Origin: Halovulum dunhuangense
GTDB taxonomy: Bacteria; Pseudomonadota; Alphaproteobacteria; Rhodobacterales; Rhodobacteraceae
Length of the DNA: 64,000 nt
Direction of reading: 5' to 3'
Assembly (NCBI RefSeq): GCF_013093415.1
Contig: NZ_JABFBC010000003.1
Location: forward strand, 1 to 64,000
Below, piece after piece: positions 17,452 to 25,760 of the stretch. A program made the position numbers and the translations under genes. Positions within the stretch are counted from its first letter, which is position 1; the number at the start of each line of letters is the position of its first letter. The notes beneath the pieces are model-generated. The model worked only from the letters and a program-made list of their open reading frames with translations. It was not told the origin of the DNA and did not search any database.

Positions 17452-17805
17452 TCAGGCACGCGGAGGTCGTTCGATGAGATAAACCCGGTGCGGTCCGCCT
17501 GGGAAGGCACGAAGCCGGTGACTGTCTCGATAGCCCAAGGACAGATCCGAGCCCGCACCAGGCCCGAGCAGAGCCTGACTGTGATCATGGTCGGCCACGT
17601 CATGGCTGTGGCCATGCATTGCCCAGTAGAGATCCTCCTCGAGACCATGAGAATGACCATGCTCGGCAATCATCTCGGTATGGTCGGCGACAACCTCGAA
17701 GACCGAGGGGATGTGACTTGCGCTTGGCGCCACGGACCACACCGCCAGCGACAGGCAGAGTAGCGCCGCAAGCGCACTCCGCAGGAATGTCCGCAACAGT
17801 ATCAC
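17452..17805 (-). CDS. Exported His-rich protein
   Basis: This 117-residue protein has a signal peptide (RTFLRSALAALLCLSLAVW) followed by a region with three His/Asp clusters (HGHSHG, HGHSHD, DHDHS) between residues 48 and 77. Such clusters bind Ni2+, Co2+ or Zn2+. It is the first gene of the operon that runs to the HupE-like and anchor genes, and is divergent from the RcnR-like repressor across the proposed operator. It may be a periplasmic metal buffer or a regulator of transport. No enzymatic motif is visible. Confidence 0.7.
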   Translation of the reverse strand: MILLRTFLRSALAALLCLSLAVWSVAPSASHIPSVFEVVADHTEMIAEHGHSHGLEEDLYWAMHGHSHDVADHDHSQALLGPGAGSDLSLGYRDSHRLRAFPGGPHRVYLIERPPRA

Positions 17806-17864
17806 CGGTTTGGCCTGCCTGCTCGTTCTCGGTTCGCAGCACGCTTTATCGTGCCATCTTGTTC

Positions 17865-17883
17865 TATCCTCTGGGGGAGGATA
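17865..17883. promoter_or_regulatory. RcnR/DmeR-type operator
   Basis: TATCCT-CTGGGGG-AGGATA is a G-tract flanked by inverted repeats, the layout recognised by RcnR-type repressors. It lies 11 bases before the repressor's ATG and in the spacer to the divergent His-rich gene, so it can control both directions. Confidence 0.65.
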
Positions 17884-17893
17884 GCTTCATTCT

Positions 17894-18154
17894 ATGACCA
17901 AGCCGCATGTGCACGCAACCCATCCCACACTCATCGCACGATTGAGGCGCGCCAATGGGCATCTTCGTGCCGTTATCGACATGATCGAGGCGGGCAAGCC
18001 CTGCCTCGAGATCGCGCAGCAGATGCAGGCGGTCGAAAAGGCCGTGGTGAACGCCAAGCGTGCCTTGATCCACGACCACATGGATCATTGCCTCGACGCC
18101 GAACACTCGGCCGCAGACCGCGACGAACTGAAGGCCATCTCCCGATACCTTTGA
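17894..18154 (+). CDS. CsoR/RcnR-family metal-sensing repressor (Ni/Co type)
   Basis: This 86-residue all-helical repressor has His5 and His7 near the N-terminus, Cys37 at the end of helix 1, His60 and nearby His62/His65/Cys66 in helix 2. A single Cys with N-terminal His and His60 is the RcnR/DmeR pattern for Ni2+/Co2+, whereas copper CsoR has a second Cys in helix 2 at a different place. DNA binding would release when metal binds. It is followed after 10 bases by an NreB-like exporter, with a G-tract operator just upstream. Confidence 0.85.
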   Translation: MTKPHVHATHPTLIARLRRANGHLRAVIDMIEAGKPCLEIAQQMQAVEKAVVNAKRALIHDHMDHCLDAEHSAADRDELKAISRYL

Positions 18155-18164
18155 GGTAACCCCC

Positions 18165-19484
18165 GTGCTGGAAGTCCTTGCCGACCGTACCTATCGCCAT
18201 CTCTTCGCCGCTCAGGTCGTGGCGCTTCTGGGTACGGGGCTTGCCACCGTCGCCCTCGGGCTTCTGGCCTTTGATCTGGCGGGTGACAACGCAGGCCTGG
18301 TGCTGGGCACCGTCTTCACCATCAAGATGGTGGCCTATGTCGGCATCGCGCCGATCGCCGGGGCTTTCGCGAACCGGGTGAACCGCCGGGCGTTCCTGGT
18401 CGCACTTGATCTGGTGCGGGCGGGCGTGGCGTTGTGCCTGCCGTTCGTCACCGAGGTCTGGCAGGTCTATGTCCTGATCTTCCTGCTGCAATCGGCCTCC
18501 GCCGCCTTCACGCCGACCTTCCAGGCGACGATCCCGGACGTGCTGCCGGACGAGGCGCGCTACACGCGCGCGCTGTCGCTGTCGCGGCTGGCCTATGACC
18601 TCGAGAACATCGTCAGCCCGATGCTGGCCGGGCTCCTGCTGGCGGTGGTGAGCTACAACTCCCTTTTCCTTGGAACCGTTGTGGGGTTTGCGGCCTCGGC
18701 GGCGCTGGTCGTCTCGGTCTTGCTTCCCAGTCCGAAACCGGCCGAGCCGCGCGGCATCTACGACCGCACCACGCGCGGCATCCGCATCTACCTTGCGACC
18801 CCGCGCCTGCGCGGACTGCTGGCGCTGAACCTCGCCGCCGCCGCTGCGGGCGCGATGGTGCTGGTCAACTCGGTGGTCCTGGTGCGCAGCACGCTGGGGC
18901 TGGACGCATCCGCGCTGGCCTGGACGCTGTTCGCCTTCGGCGCCGGCTCGATGCTGGCCGCGCTCGCGCTGCCGAGGCTGCTCGATCGTTTGAGGGATCG
19001 ACCGGTGATGGTCGCCGGCGCCGCGCTGATGGTGCTGACGCTCCTCGGCCTCGCGGGAGAGGTCGCCGCCCTTGGGCTCACCTGGCCCGTGCTTCTTGGC
19101 GCGTGGCTGCTGGTGGGCCTGGGGTATTCGGCGGTGCTCACGCCCTCCGGCCGCCTGTTGCGGCGTTCCGCCCATCCGGAGGATCGCCCTGCGCTCTTCG
19201 CCGCCCAGTTCGCGCTCAGCCATGCCTGCTGGCTCGTGACCTATCCGCTTTCCGGCTGGCTGATGACGCAGTTCGGACCGGTCGCGGCCCTCGGGACGCT
19301 CGCGGCGCTGGCGGGTGTCGGCGCGCTGGCAGCCCTGAGGCTCTGGCCGAAGGAAGATCCCGAGATCCTCGAGCACAGCCACGACAACCTGCCGCTCGAC
19401 CACCCCCACCTCAAGGGCGCGCGTCGTCACGCGCATCCGTTCGTCGTGGATGACCAGCACCCCCGCTGGGCGTCACAGCCCTGA
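18165..19484 (+). CDS. nreB: NreB-like nickel-resistance MFS exporter
   Basis: This 439-residue MFS protein has about 12 helices and a C-terminal cytosolic tail of about 45 residues rich in His (EHSHDNL, DHPHLKGARRHAHP). A His-rich tail after the last helix is characteristic of the NreB nickel/cobalt exporters. It begins at a GTG 10 bases after the RcnR-like gene's stop and so is in one operon with it. The regulator, operator and tail agree on Ni2+ and perhaps Co2+ export. The symbol is used for similarity, not proven orthology. Confidence 0.8.
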   Translation: MLEVLADRTYRHLFAAQVVALLGTGLATVALGLLAFDLAGDNAGLVLGTVFTIKMVAYVGIAPIAGAFANRVNRRAFLVALDLVRAGVALCLPFVTEVWQVYVLIFLLQSASAAFTPTFQATIPDVLPDEARYTRALSLSRLAYDLENIVSPMLAGLLLAVVSYNSLFLGTVVGFAASAALVVSVLLPSPKPAEPRGIYDRTTRGIRIYLATPRLRGLLALNLAAAAAGAMVLVNSVVLVRSTLGLDASALAWTLFAFGAGSMLAALALPRLLDRLRDRPVMVAGAALMVLTLLGLAGEVAALGLTWPVLLGAWLLVGLGYSAVLTPSGRLLRRSAHPEDRPALFAAQFALSHACWLVTYPLSGWLMTQFGPVAALGTLAALAGVGALAALRLWPKEDPEILEHSHDNLPLDHPHLKGARRHAHPFVVDDQHPRWASQP

Positions 19485-19497
19485 GACAAGTGGTGGA

Positions 19498-20547
19498 TCA
19501 GCCGACAGACCCTGCGTGACGGGAGAACCCCAGACCCGCGAAACGTGCAACCGCAAACAGCAGTAGCAGCAAAAGCGCAGCCAGCAACGCGAAGTCCTGC
19601 GGCACGCCGAGCAGTATCGCCGCACTGCCGCCCACAGCAGCCCAGAGGCCAGGCAGGGTCAACAGCCATCTGACCGCCCGCCAGGACCCCATCAGCAACA
19701 TGGCGATAGTGAAGATGGTCGTCGGACAGGGAGCAACGCCGAACCGGTACTCATGACCTTCAGCGCCCACGTGGTAGTAGTCGTCAATCTGCTCATAGGG
19801 CCTGAAGCTCGACCCGTCGGTGGCCACGGGGATGAAGATCGCGTCCTCCATATAATTTTCGAGGACGTCGAGCGTCGCGATAGCGTCTTGCTGCCGCCAG
19901 AGCGAGGGCCGGAAACCCCAGTGTGTTGAGAGCCAGGCCAGGGCCGCCTCTGCCGGGATCTCCGCAAACTGCCCGACCATCCGGTCCTTGATCGACTGCA
20001 GTGCGAAGCCCGAGAGCAAAGATAGATCCTCGGCACTGACTGGTTCTCCGAGATCAAGTTTCAGACGGGCCGAAGCCTTGCGCACCAGTTTCACGGCGTG
20101 CTCGTTCTCGATCCCCCAGGCCTCGAGCGGGATGGCGGCGAGGAACCTCTCGACCATCCCAACGTCACGCCGCAGGATCTGCTCTCGGGTCTCCACGTCC
20201 CTCGCGGGCGTAAGCAAGATCCCGAATTTTGCATAGGCCTCGACGCGGTGGAACAGGTCGCCGGCTGGAAGTTCCGGGTAGAACCCGCTGTAATGCATCT
20301 CAAGCGCAAGCTCCCATCCGCCTTCCGCTACCGGTTGCGGGTAGTAGCGGCCGACCATCGCTTCGATCCCGGCCTTGGCCGTTTCCTCGCCGAAATAAAC
20401 CGCGCAGATGCGGCTGATCTGCTGGAGCGAGGTGATCAGGGCTCCGTCGAAGAAGGCGTCGTTGCCGAAGCAGTTGGCGAACGCGAGGTAACGCCATTCG
20501 ATCTCTTCCTGGACGCTGTGAGAGGTGGGGGTGTGATGCGTTTCCAT
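19498..20547 (-). CDS. Unknown protein, paralogue 1, with C-terminal membrane segments
   Basis: This 349-residue protein is not from a family I recognise. Residues 10-250 align with paralogue 2 at 23311-24291, sharing ISRICAVYFGEET-like, LTPARDVETREQILRRDV, EAWGIENEHA, KASARLKLDLG and LLSGFALQSIKDR segments. The last 75 residues differ: here there are two or three membrane helices, whereas paralogue 2 has a soluble tail. The shared core looks helical and may contain a DNA-binding-like QSIKDRM segment, which is only a guess. A GGAGCACCGG sequence precedes the ATG in both copies. Confidence 0.6.
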   Translation of the reverse strand: METHHTPTSHSVQEEIEWRYLAFANCFGNDAFFDGALITSLQQISRICAVYFGEETAKAGIEAMVGRYYPQPVAEGGWELALEMHYSGFYPELPAGDLFHRVEAYAKFGILLTPARDVETREQILRRDVGMVERFLAAIPLEAWGIENEHAVKLVRKASARLKLDLGEPVSAEDLSLLSGFALQSIKDRMVGQFAEIPAEAALAWLSTHWGFRPSLWRQQDAIATLDVLENYMEDAIFIPVATDGSSFRPYEQIDDYYHVGAEGHEYRFGVAPCPTTIFTIAMLLMGSWRAVRWLLTLPGLWAAVGGSAAILLGVPQDFALLAALLLLLLFAVARFAGLGFSRHAGSVG

Positions 20548-20660
20548 TCCGGTGCTCCTTGTTGCCGCGACACCGAAGTGGCAGGTGGAGGCCGGAATTT
20601 CCAGAACAACCTAGGGATGCTTTGCGGTACCAAGTAGCTGGATTTATGCGTAAAATCGGT
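20548..20660 (-). repeat. Conserved upstream block of paralogue 1
   Basis: About 110 bases upstream of the start codon match 24292-24404 upstream of paralogue 2. The strongest part reads CATCCCTAGGTTGTTCTGG on the minus strand and runs on into GAAATTCC. It probably holds a common promoter; a CTTGG -35-like element precedes it. Confidence 0.7.
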
Positions 20661-21200
20661 GTTCTGAGGCCGAATGGAGGCGCCAAAATGGGGGTAGCCG
20701 GCGGCGTTTCGGGGCCTCGGTACGCGTTCCAATACCGAGAAGCCGAGAGAGCGTCTGGTCAACTGACAGCGGTGGAGTGAGGAATTCTTGGACGGGGCAG
20801 GGCGGCTGGCCTGCTGGGTACCGCAAGATCTGGCGCGCAGGGCGAGGAGCTCTCGCGGAGCAGGCCAAGGTTCGTGATTTTCTGGTGCGTTGGACCTTCT
20901 GTCGTGGAGCGCTGGGCCGGGGCCACTTACCGAGGGGCGGGATGCCGACTTTCGCTGCTCTTTGAACAAAGCTCTGCCGTGCGAACGAAGCGGACGTCCG
21001 CTCGGCGCAATCTTGCCGTGATGGGAGTGCATCGCAGCGATGGCGTCCGCAGAGTCCGTTGTCGTTCCGGGTTTCGCCCGTGATGACCTGCAGCACCCCC
21101 CGAATGTTCGGCTGCTCAAGAGCGCACCCAGCCGGTCGGACAGCTCAGCTGACGGAGGAAACAGCCTCCTCCTATAGTCGAACCTCTCCTGCCAGACGGC
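20661..21200. other. Intergenic region without supported genes
   Basis: Frames on both strands lack ribosome-binding sites and recognisable motifs. No RNA gene is evident. Confidence 0.4.
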
Positions 21201-22391
21201 TCAGGCTGTCGCGAGTTGCGGTCTTGGTGGGGTCGCAGCCCACCGGAACAGGATCGCGCTGACGAAGATCGCGATGCCGAAGCACGCCGTCACGCCGAGC
21301 ACGACCGGGAACCCGCCGAAGCCATAGGTGAAGGCAATCAGCGGAGCGGCGAGCCCGCTAACCGAGGAGCCAACAAAATAGCGGATGCTGTAAGCGGTCG
21401 CTCGCCGTTCTGCAGGTACGTAGCGGGCGACGATCGCATCCTTGATCGTCACCTGACCATAGGTTCCCACCATGGCCAACGCGAGCCCGACCATCAGCGC
21501 CACACCCGTGGAAAGGCTCGCCACAACGAGGCCGGTCATCTGGACGAAGGACAGCCCGACGAAGATCGCCGGCAGGGGATGCCGATCGATCAGCCGTCCC
21601 ATGAGCAGCTGGGTCAACGCTCCGAACAGGAAGGTCATGGTTGCCAGCGTCCCCACAAGCGTGAGCGGCAGGTCGAGCCCCAGCTTTTCGTCTATCACCT
21701 TGGGCAGCGCGATCGTGGTCATGTTGAAGGTGAAGCCGCCGGCCAGGAGGGCCAGCGCGAAAAGGCCGATCAAAAGGCGAGGGCGCGTGACCGGTATCGT
21801 CGGAACGTCATTCTTGCGGGTGTGGGCGTTCGCGCGGTCATCCTCGACCATGAGCAGGAAAGTGGCTCCCATGGCCAGCAATACCACACCCGGCACTGCG
21901 AACGCCGCGCGCCAGCCGAACCAGGCCGCCACGAACGCGGTCACACCCGAAGCCAGACCGGCGCCAAGGTTGCCCCAGACCCCGTTCCAGCCCAGGTCGC
22001 GCCCAAGCTTGCGCGCATTGCTGACCAGCATCGCGGTTCCGACGGGGTGGTAGATGGCGGCGAACACGCCCAGGACCAGCAACCAGGCCCCCAGCACAAG
22101 TGGTGTGGCGGCGGTCGCAAGCCCCAAGAGCGAGATGCCGGATCCAAGGAAGAAGGCCGCCAGCATGTTACGCCGCCCGAGCCGCCCTGACAGCCAACCC
22201 ATGGGCAGCGAGAAAAGTCCGAAGGCGAGGAAGGTGCCCGTGGCGAGGCCGATCAACGCGGCATAGCTCAATCCCAGCTCGGGAGCCATTGCGATCACCG
22301 CCGTGGGGTAGATCAGGATCACGAAGTGATCGAACGCATGTGCTGCGTTCACGAAGACGATGGTGCGGCGGGCCTGGATCTGGTTGGTCAT
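21201..22391 (-). CDS. MFS transporter
   Basis: This 396-residue carrier has about 12 helices. It starts with FVNAAHAFDHFVILIYPTA, recalling the HAxDH pattern of the same clan as fosmidomycin-resistance pumps, and has GWLSGRLGRRNML as loop motif A. The substrate is unknown. It diverges from an AraC-type regulator 86 bases away, an arrangement like the E. coli NimR-NimT pair that exports nitroimidazoles. This pair is bracketed by the two paralogous unknown genes. Confidence 0.85.
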   Translation of the reverse strand: MTNQIQARRTIVFVNAAHAFDHFVILIYPTAVIAMAPELGLSYAALIGLATGTFLAFGLFSLPMGWLSGRLGRRNMLAAFFLGSGISLLGLATAATPLVLGAWLLVLGVFAAIYHPVGTAMLVSNARKLGRDLGWNGVWGNLGAGLASGVTAFVAAWFGWRAAFAVPGVVLLAMGATFLLMVEDDRANAHTRKNDVPTIPVTRPRLLIGLFALALLAGGFTFNMTTIALPKVIDEKLGLDLPLTLVGTLATMTFLFGALTQLLMGRLIDRHPLPAIFVGLSFVQMTGLVVASLSTGVALMVGLALAMVGTYGQVTIKDAIVARYVPAERRATAYSIRYFVGSSVSGLAAPLIAFTYGFGGFPVVLGVTACFGIAIFVSAILFRWAATPPRPQLATA

Positions 22392-22477
22392 GATTTTTGC
22401 TGTCGAGTGTTGGATGCAACCAGCATAAAATGGCCCGATGAGCGCTTGGGGCCAAAGTTGGCATCAAGCGGGCCAAG

Positions 22478-23239
22478 TTGCGAGGCGTCATGCGGTCCAT
22501 AGACTCGGCGGATTACCAGGAGATCGAGCAACCCGTCGCACTCATGGCGAAGGATTTCGCGGCCGGTTCCTCTACCCGGACGCACAGCCATCCGAGAACT
22601 CAACTTCTTTACGCGGTTCGCGGCTTGATGACGGCGACTACGGATTTCGGCACCTGGCTGGTCCCTGAGGGGCACGCACTTCTGATCCCGGCGGGCGTGA
22701 TGCACAGGGTGATGATGCACGGGCCGGTGTCCATGCACACGGCCTTCCTGTCCGAGGACGCGCTTACCGAGCCGGTGGAGGATTGCCGGATTATTCGGAT
22801 TTTACCACTGCTCGACATGCTGATCCGCGCACTGAGCGAGGAACCGGTCGACTATGACCTCCATGGACGCGGGGGGCATATCGCTGCGTTGCTCGCCGAT
22901 GAAATCGAGCGTGCTCCTGTAGCGCGTCTGGCTTTGCCCATGCCCCGGGATCGCCGGCTGCAAACCGTGTGTCAGACAGTCATCGGAGACCTCGGTGCGC
23001 GCGTCCCGCTCGACGCCATAGCGGATATGATAGGGATGAGCCGCCGCAGCTTCACGCGCCGCTTTCGTGACGAGACCGGGATCAGCTTCGGTGACTGGTG
23101 TGGCCAGGCCCGACTGACGGAAGCCTTGGAGCGTCTCGCGCGGGGCGAGCCGATCTCTTCTGTCGCCCGCGGGCTTGGCTACAGTAACGTGCGCTCGCTG
23201 CAGGCGATGCTCCAGCGGAAATCTGATCGATTGGGGTAA
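22478..23239 (+). CDS. AraC-family regulator with N-terminal cupin
   Basis: This 253-residue protein has an AraC-ligand-type cupin at residues 25-120 (HSHPRTQLLYAVRG, then LVPEGHALLIPAGVMH) and a C-terminal double helix-turn-helix at 150-250 with IADMIGMSRRSFTRRFRDETG. The layout matches NimR and other cupin-AraC repressors/activators of a divergent efflux gene. An in-frame ATG at 22490 is an alternative start. It probably responds to a substrate of the neighbouring MFS pump; the ligand is unknown. Confidence 0.85.
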   Translation: MRGVMRSIDSADYQEIEQPVALMAKDFAAGSSTRTHSHPRTQLLYAVRGLMTATTDFGTWLVPEGHALLIPAGVMHRVMMHGPVSMHTAFLSEDALTEPVEDCRIIRILPLLDMLIRALSEEPVDYDLHGRGGHIAALLADEIERAPVARLALPMPRDRRLQTVCQTVIGDLGARVPLDAIADMIGMSRRSFTRRFRDETGISFGDWCGQARLTEALERLARGEPISSVARGLGYSNVRSLQAMLQRKSDRLG

Positions 23240-23310
23240 GGAAGAGTATCGAGGACGAAAGTGTCCGGTCGAAACGGGGGCGGTTCACTGTCACTGGTAT
23301 CTGGGGCCTG

Positions 23311-24291
23311 TCAGGCCTTTCTGAGGCACTCGCACGGAACGCGGTCCCAGCTTCTTCCTCGGACCCGTGTCCAGTTCCCGCCTTCGATCGGACGACGCCA
23401 GACCGGAACCATCATGTTCTGGAGCGCCTCGAGCGCCTCGTCGTAGTCCTCGAAGCGGCGTTCATGACCTTCGTTCCCAACGTAATAGAAGCCGTCTTTG
23501 TGCATGTCCGGCTCGAACCTGCTGCCATCCGTCGCCACGGGCACGAACAGGGCGCCCTCCATGTCTCCATCGAGGAACTCGATCTTGCTGGTGTCGTCCT
23601 GCTCGCGCCAGAGCGAGGGCAGGAACTCCTCCCGCGTGGACAGCCACGCCAGCGCCTCGTGCGCGTCGATCCGGTTGCGGTTTCCGTTGATCTCCTTCGA
23701 GCGGCCGGAGAGCCGGTTCTTGATCGACTGCAGAGCGAGCCCCGAAAGCAGCGCCAGATCCTCGGCCTTGACCGGCTGCCCAAGGTCAAGCTTCAGGCGG
23801 GCCGAGGCCTTCCTGACCAGCCGCAAGGCATGCTCGTTATCGATCCCCCAGGCCTCGAGCGGGATCGCCTCGATGAACTCCTCGGCCTTCTGGACGTCGC
23901 GCCGCAGGATCCGCTCGCGGGTCTCCACGTCCCTCGCGGGCGTCAGCACGATCCCGTAGTTGGCATAGGCATCGAGGTCGTGAAACAGGTGGCCTATCGG
24001 CAGTTCCGAATAGATCCCGCTGTATTCCTCCTCGAGCGCGTATTCCCAGCCGCCCTTCGCCACGTTATCGGAGAAGTAACGACCGACCATGAGGTCGAGG
24101 CCGGCATTGGCGGTCTCCTCGCCGAAATAGACCGTGCAGATGCGGCTTATCTGCTTGAGCGAAACGACCAGGGCTTCCTCGAAGAAGCCGTCGTTGCCGA
24201 AGCCGTCGACGAACTCCATGTGCCGCCGTTCGATCTCCTCCTCGACGCTGTTTGGGGCAGGGGCTGGGTCGGGGAAGAAATGCAGTGCCAT
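23311..24291 (-). CDS. Unknown protein, paralogue 2, soluble
   Basis: This 326-residue protein shares its first 250 residues with the product at 19498-20547, with long near-identical runs such as LTPARDVETRERILRRDV and EAWGIDNEHALRLVRKASAR. It has no membrane helix; the C-terminal part reads YYVGNEGHERRFEDYDEALEAL and ends with VPVWRRPIEGGNWTRVRGR. A short insertion (NGNRNRIDAHE) is absent from paralogue 1. I do not recognise the family. The upstream 110 bases are shared with paralogue 1. Confidence 0.65.
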   Translation of the reverse strand: MALHFFPDPAPAPNSVEEEIERRHMEFVDGFGNDGFFEEALVVSLKQISRICTVYFGEETANAGLDLMVGRYFSDNVAKGGWEYALEEEYSGIYSELPIGHLFHDLDAYANYGIVLTPARDVETRERILRRDVQKAEEFIEAIPLEAWGIDNEHALRLVRKASARLKLDLGQPVKAEDLALLSGLALQSIKNRLSGRSKEINGNRNRIDAHEALAWLSTREEFLPSLWREQDDTSKIEFLDGDMEGALFVPVATDGSRFEPDMHKDGFYYVGNEGHERRFEDYDEALEALQNMMVPVWRRPIEGGNWTRVRGRSWDRVPCECLRKA

Positions 24292-24404
24292 GCCGGTGCT
24301 CCTTGTTGCCGTGATAACGAGATCGCAAATGGAGGGAGGAATTTCCAGAACAACTTAGGGATGTTCGGCAGTGCCAAGTGGCTGGATTCGTGCGCGGAAT
24401 CGTT
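24292..24404 (-). repeat. Conserved upstream block of paralogue 2
   Basis: Counterpart of 20548-20660. Both contain the ribosome-binding region CAACAAGGAGCACCGG and the block CATCCCTARGTTGTTCTGG on the minus strand. Confidence 0.7.
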
Positions 24405-24551
24405 GATCGGAGGCAGGGTGGAGACACTTCTTCGGGCCTAAACCCTTTTGTGCCGAGAGCAAGGTACCAGCCGCAGTACCGAGAAACAGAAGGAGCCTGG
24501 GTCATCTGGGGAACGATGTTGAGGAAGTGGCTGAACAACGCTAGACTGATA

Positions 24552-24601
24552 CCGGTATGAATTCCTTCACGAACGACCCACCGCATGGGAATTCATACCG
24601 G
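24552..24601. repeat. 14-bp perfect inverted repeat
   Basis: CCGGTATGAATTCC (24552-24565) is mirrored by GGAATTCATACCGG (24588-24601) across a 22-base loop. It lies alone in a non-coding stretch between paralogue 2 and the glycosyltransferase. It could be a terminator, a protein-binding site or ends of a lost element. Confidence 0.7.
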
Positions 24602-24678
24602 GGGCGGTCGCGAAGGCGGGATTTCGCGTTCTCGACTTGTCGGAAAGGTCACAAGGACGGATGGGACACCTCGATTGA

Positions 24679-24822
24679 TTTGTGTTTTGCCTGTTCTCTC
24701 CGGACGGAACGCTGAGCGACCTGCAAAGGCTGCAAGCGTCGATGTACCGGGATGCGGGGTATGCGCCGATCCTCGTGGTGAACACGCCGGCCATGGTGAC
24801 GGCGGGCGGGATCTGCGGTTGA
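24679..24822 (+). pseudogene. Fragment of a polysaccharide-biosynthesis protein (RgpF-like)
   Basis: A short frame without a start encodes FCLFSPDGTLSDLQRL, then SMYRDAGYAPILVVNTP and a stop. This resembles the first strand-helix unit of rhamnan-synthesis F/glycosyltransferase proteins. Nothing before or after continues the match, so it is a remnant at the edge of the polysaccharide cassette. Confidence 0.45.
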
Positions 24823-24866
24823 TGTGCTTCGGCCTGATCGTGTAAAAGAGACGGGTTGAGCGCCAG

Positions 24867-25754
24867 ATGAACAATCCGCCAGTCCTCGTTCTGCTGTCCA
24901 CCTGGAACGGTGAGAAGTTTCTGAAGGAACAGATCGACTCGATTTTTTCACAGGACTTCGACGGGACTATTTCGATCCTTGCCCGTGACGATGGGTCAAG
25001 TGATGCGACGGTGGAAATTCTCCGATCCTACGGCCCCGAGAGAATACGCGTCGTGGTTGGAGAGAACCTTGGACCGGCGCGGAGCTTCCTTACGCTTCTC
25101 GAGTGGGCGAGGGAAATCGAGGCCGACTACTACGCGCTTTCGGATCAGGACGACGTATGGAAACCGCAGAAGATCGCGCGGGCTATTGAGTGCCTCCAGA
25201 GGTCCGGTTCGGGTTTGTACTGCTCGGCGCTCAATCTGGTGGACGAGGAACTCAGACCCCTGTCACGGTATCGGCATGCCGGTGATCAGAGTTTGGCGAG
25301 CACGCTGATAGGGAACTACGCGACCGGATGCACCTGCGTCATGGATCGCGAATTTCTCGAACACTTGCGCTTTCCCGTTCGATCGTCGCAGATTCTGATG
25401 CACGACTGGTGGCTTTCACTGACCGCAAGTGCGAACGGTTCGGCCAGATATGACAACGAGAGTCATCTCCTCTACCGCCAGCACGGAGCGAACCACGTCG
25501 GTCTTCGAAGCAGTGTCGCGGGGGTCTTGCAGCGTGGACTAAAGGCGTTGAGACGGTCCCGCGATCCCTCTTGCCTTTCTCAAGCGCAGGAATTCAGGGC
25601 TGTCCATGGCGCAGACCTCCCGGCCGACGCCTCGCGCACGCTGACGGAATTCCTCGCCGCCTCCCGGAACATGCGCGGCCGGCTCGGTTTCGCACTCAGG
25701 CACCGCAAGAGCGTCGGCGCCCTCTCCGCCATCCGCTACATCCTGCGGCCCTGA
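24867..25754 (+). CDS. Family 2 glycosyltransferase
   Basis: This 295-residue cytosolic or membrane-associated enzyme has a GT-A fold. The N-terminal strand is VLVLLSTWNGEKFLKEQIDS, followed by ILARDDGSSDAT (nucleotide site) and YALSDQDDVWKP, the DxD-like metal site typical of rhamnosyltransferase-like GT2 enzymes. Later it shows the acceptor-side motif MHDWW near residue 175. It probably adds a sugar to an O-antigen or exopolysaccharide unit. It stands next to a second, converging GT2 gene with the same SDQDD motif. Confidence 0.85.
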   Translation: MNNPPVLVLLSTWNGEKFLKEQIDSIFSQDFDGTISILARDDGSSDATVEILRSYGPERIRVVVGENLGPARSFLTLLEWAREIEADYYALSDQDDVWKPQKIARAIECLQRSGSGLYCSALNLVDEELRPLSRYRHAGDQSLASTLIGNYATGCTCVMDREFLEHLRFPVRSSQILMHDWWLSLTASANGSARYDNESHLLYRQHGANHVGLRSSVAGVLQRGLKALRRSRDPSCLSQAQEFRAVHGADLPADASRTLTEFLAASRNMRGRLGFALRHRKSVGALSAIRYILRP

Positions 25755-25760
25755 GCGCCG

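Noticed and set aside
20600-20660. Sigma-54 promoter upstream of the paralogue genes
   Set aside because: A TTGG-type element is present, but the required GG-N10-GC spacing is not met in either copy.
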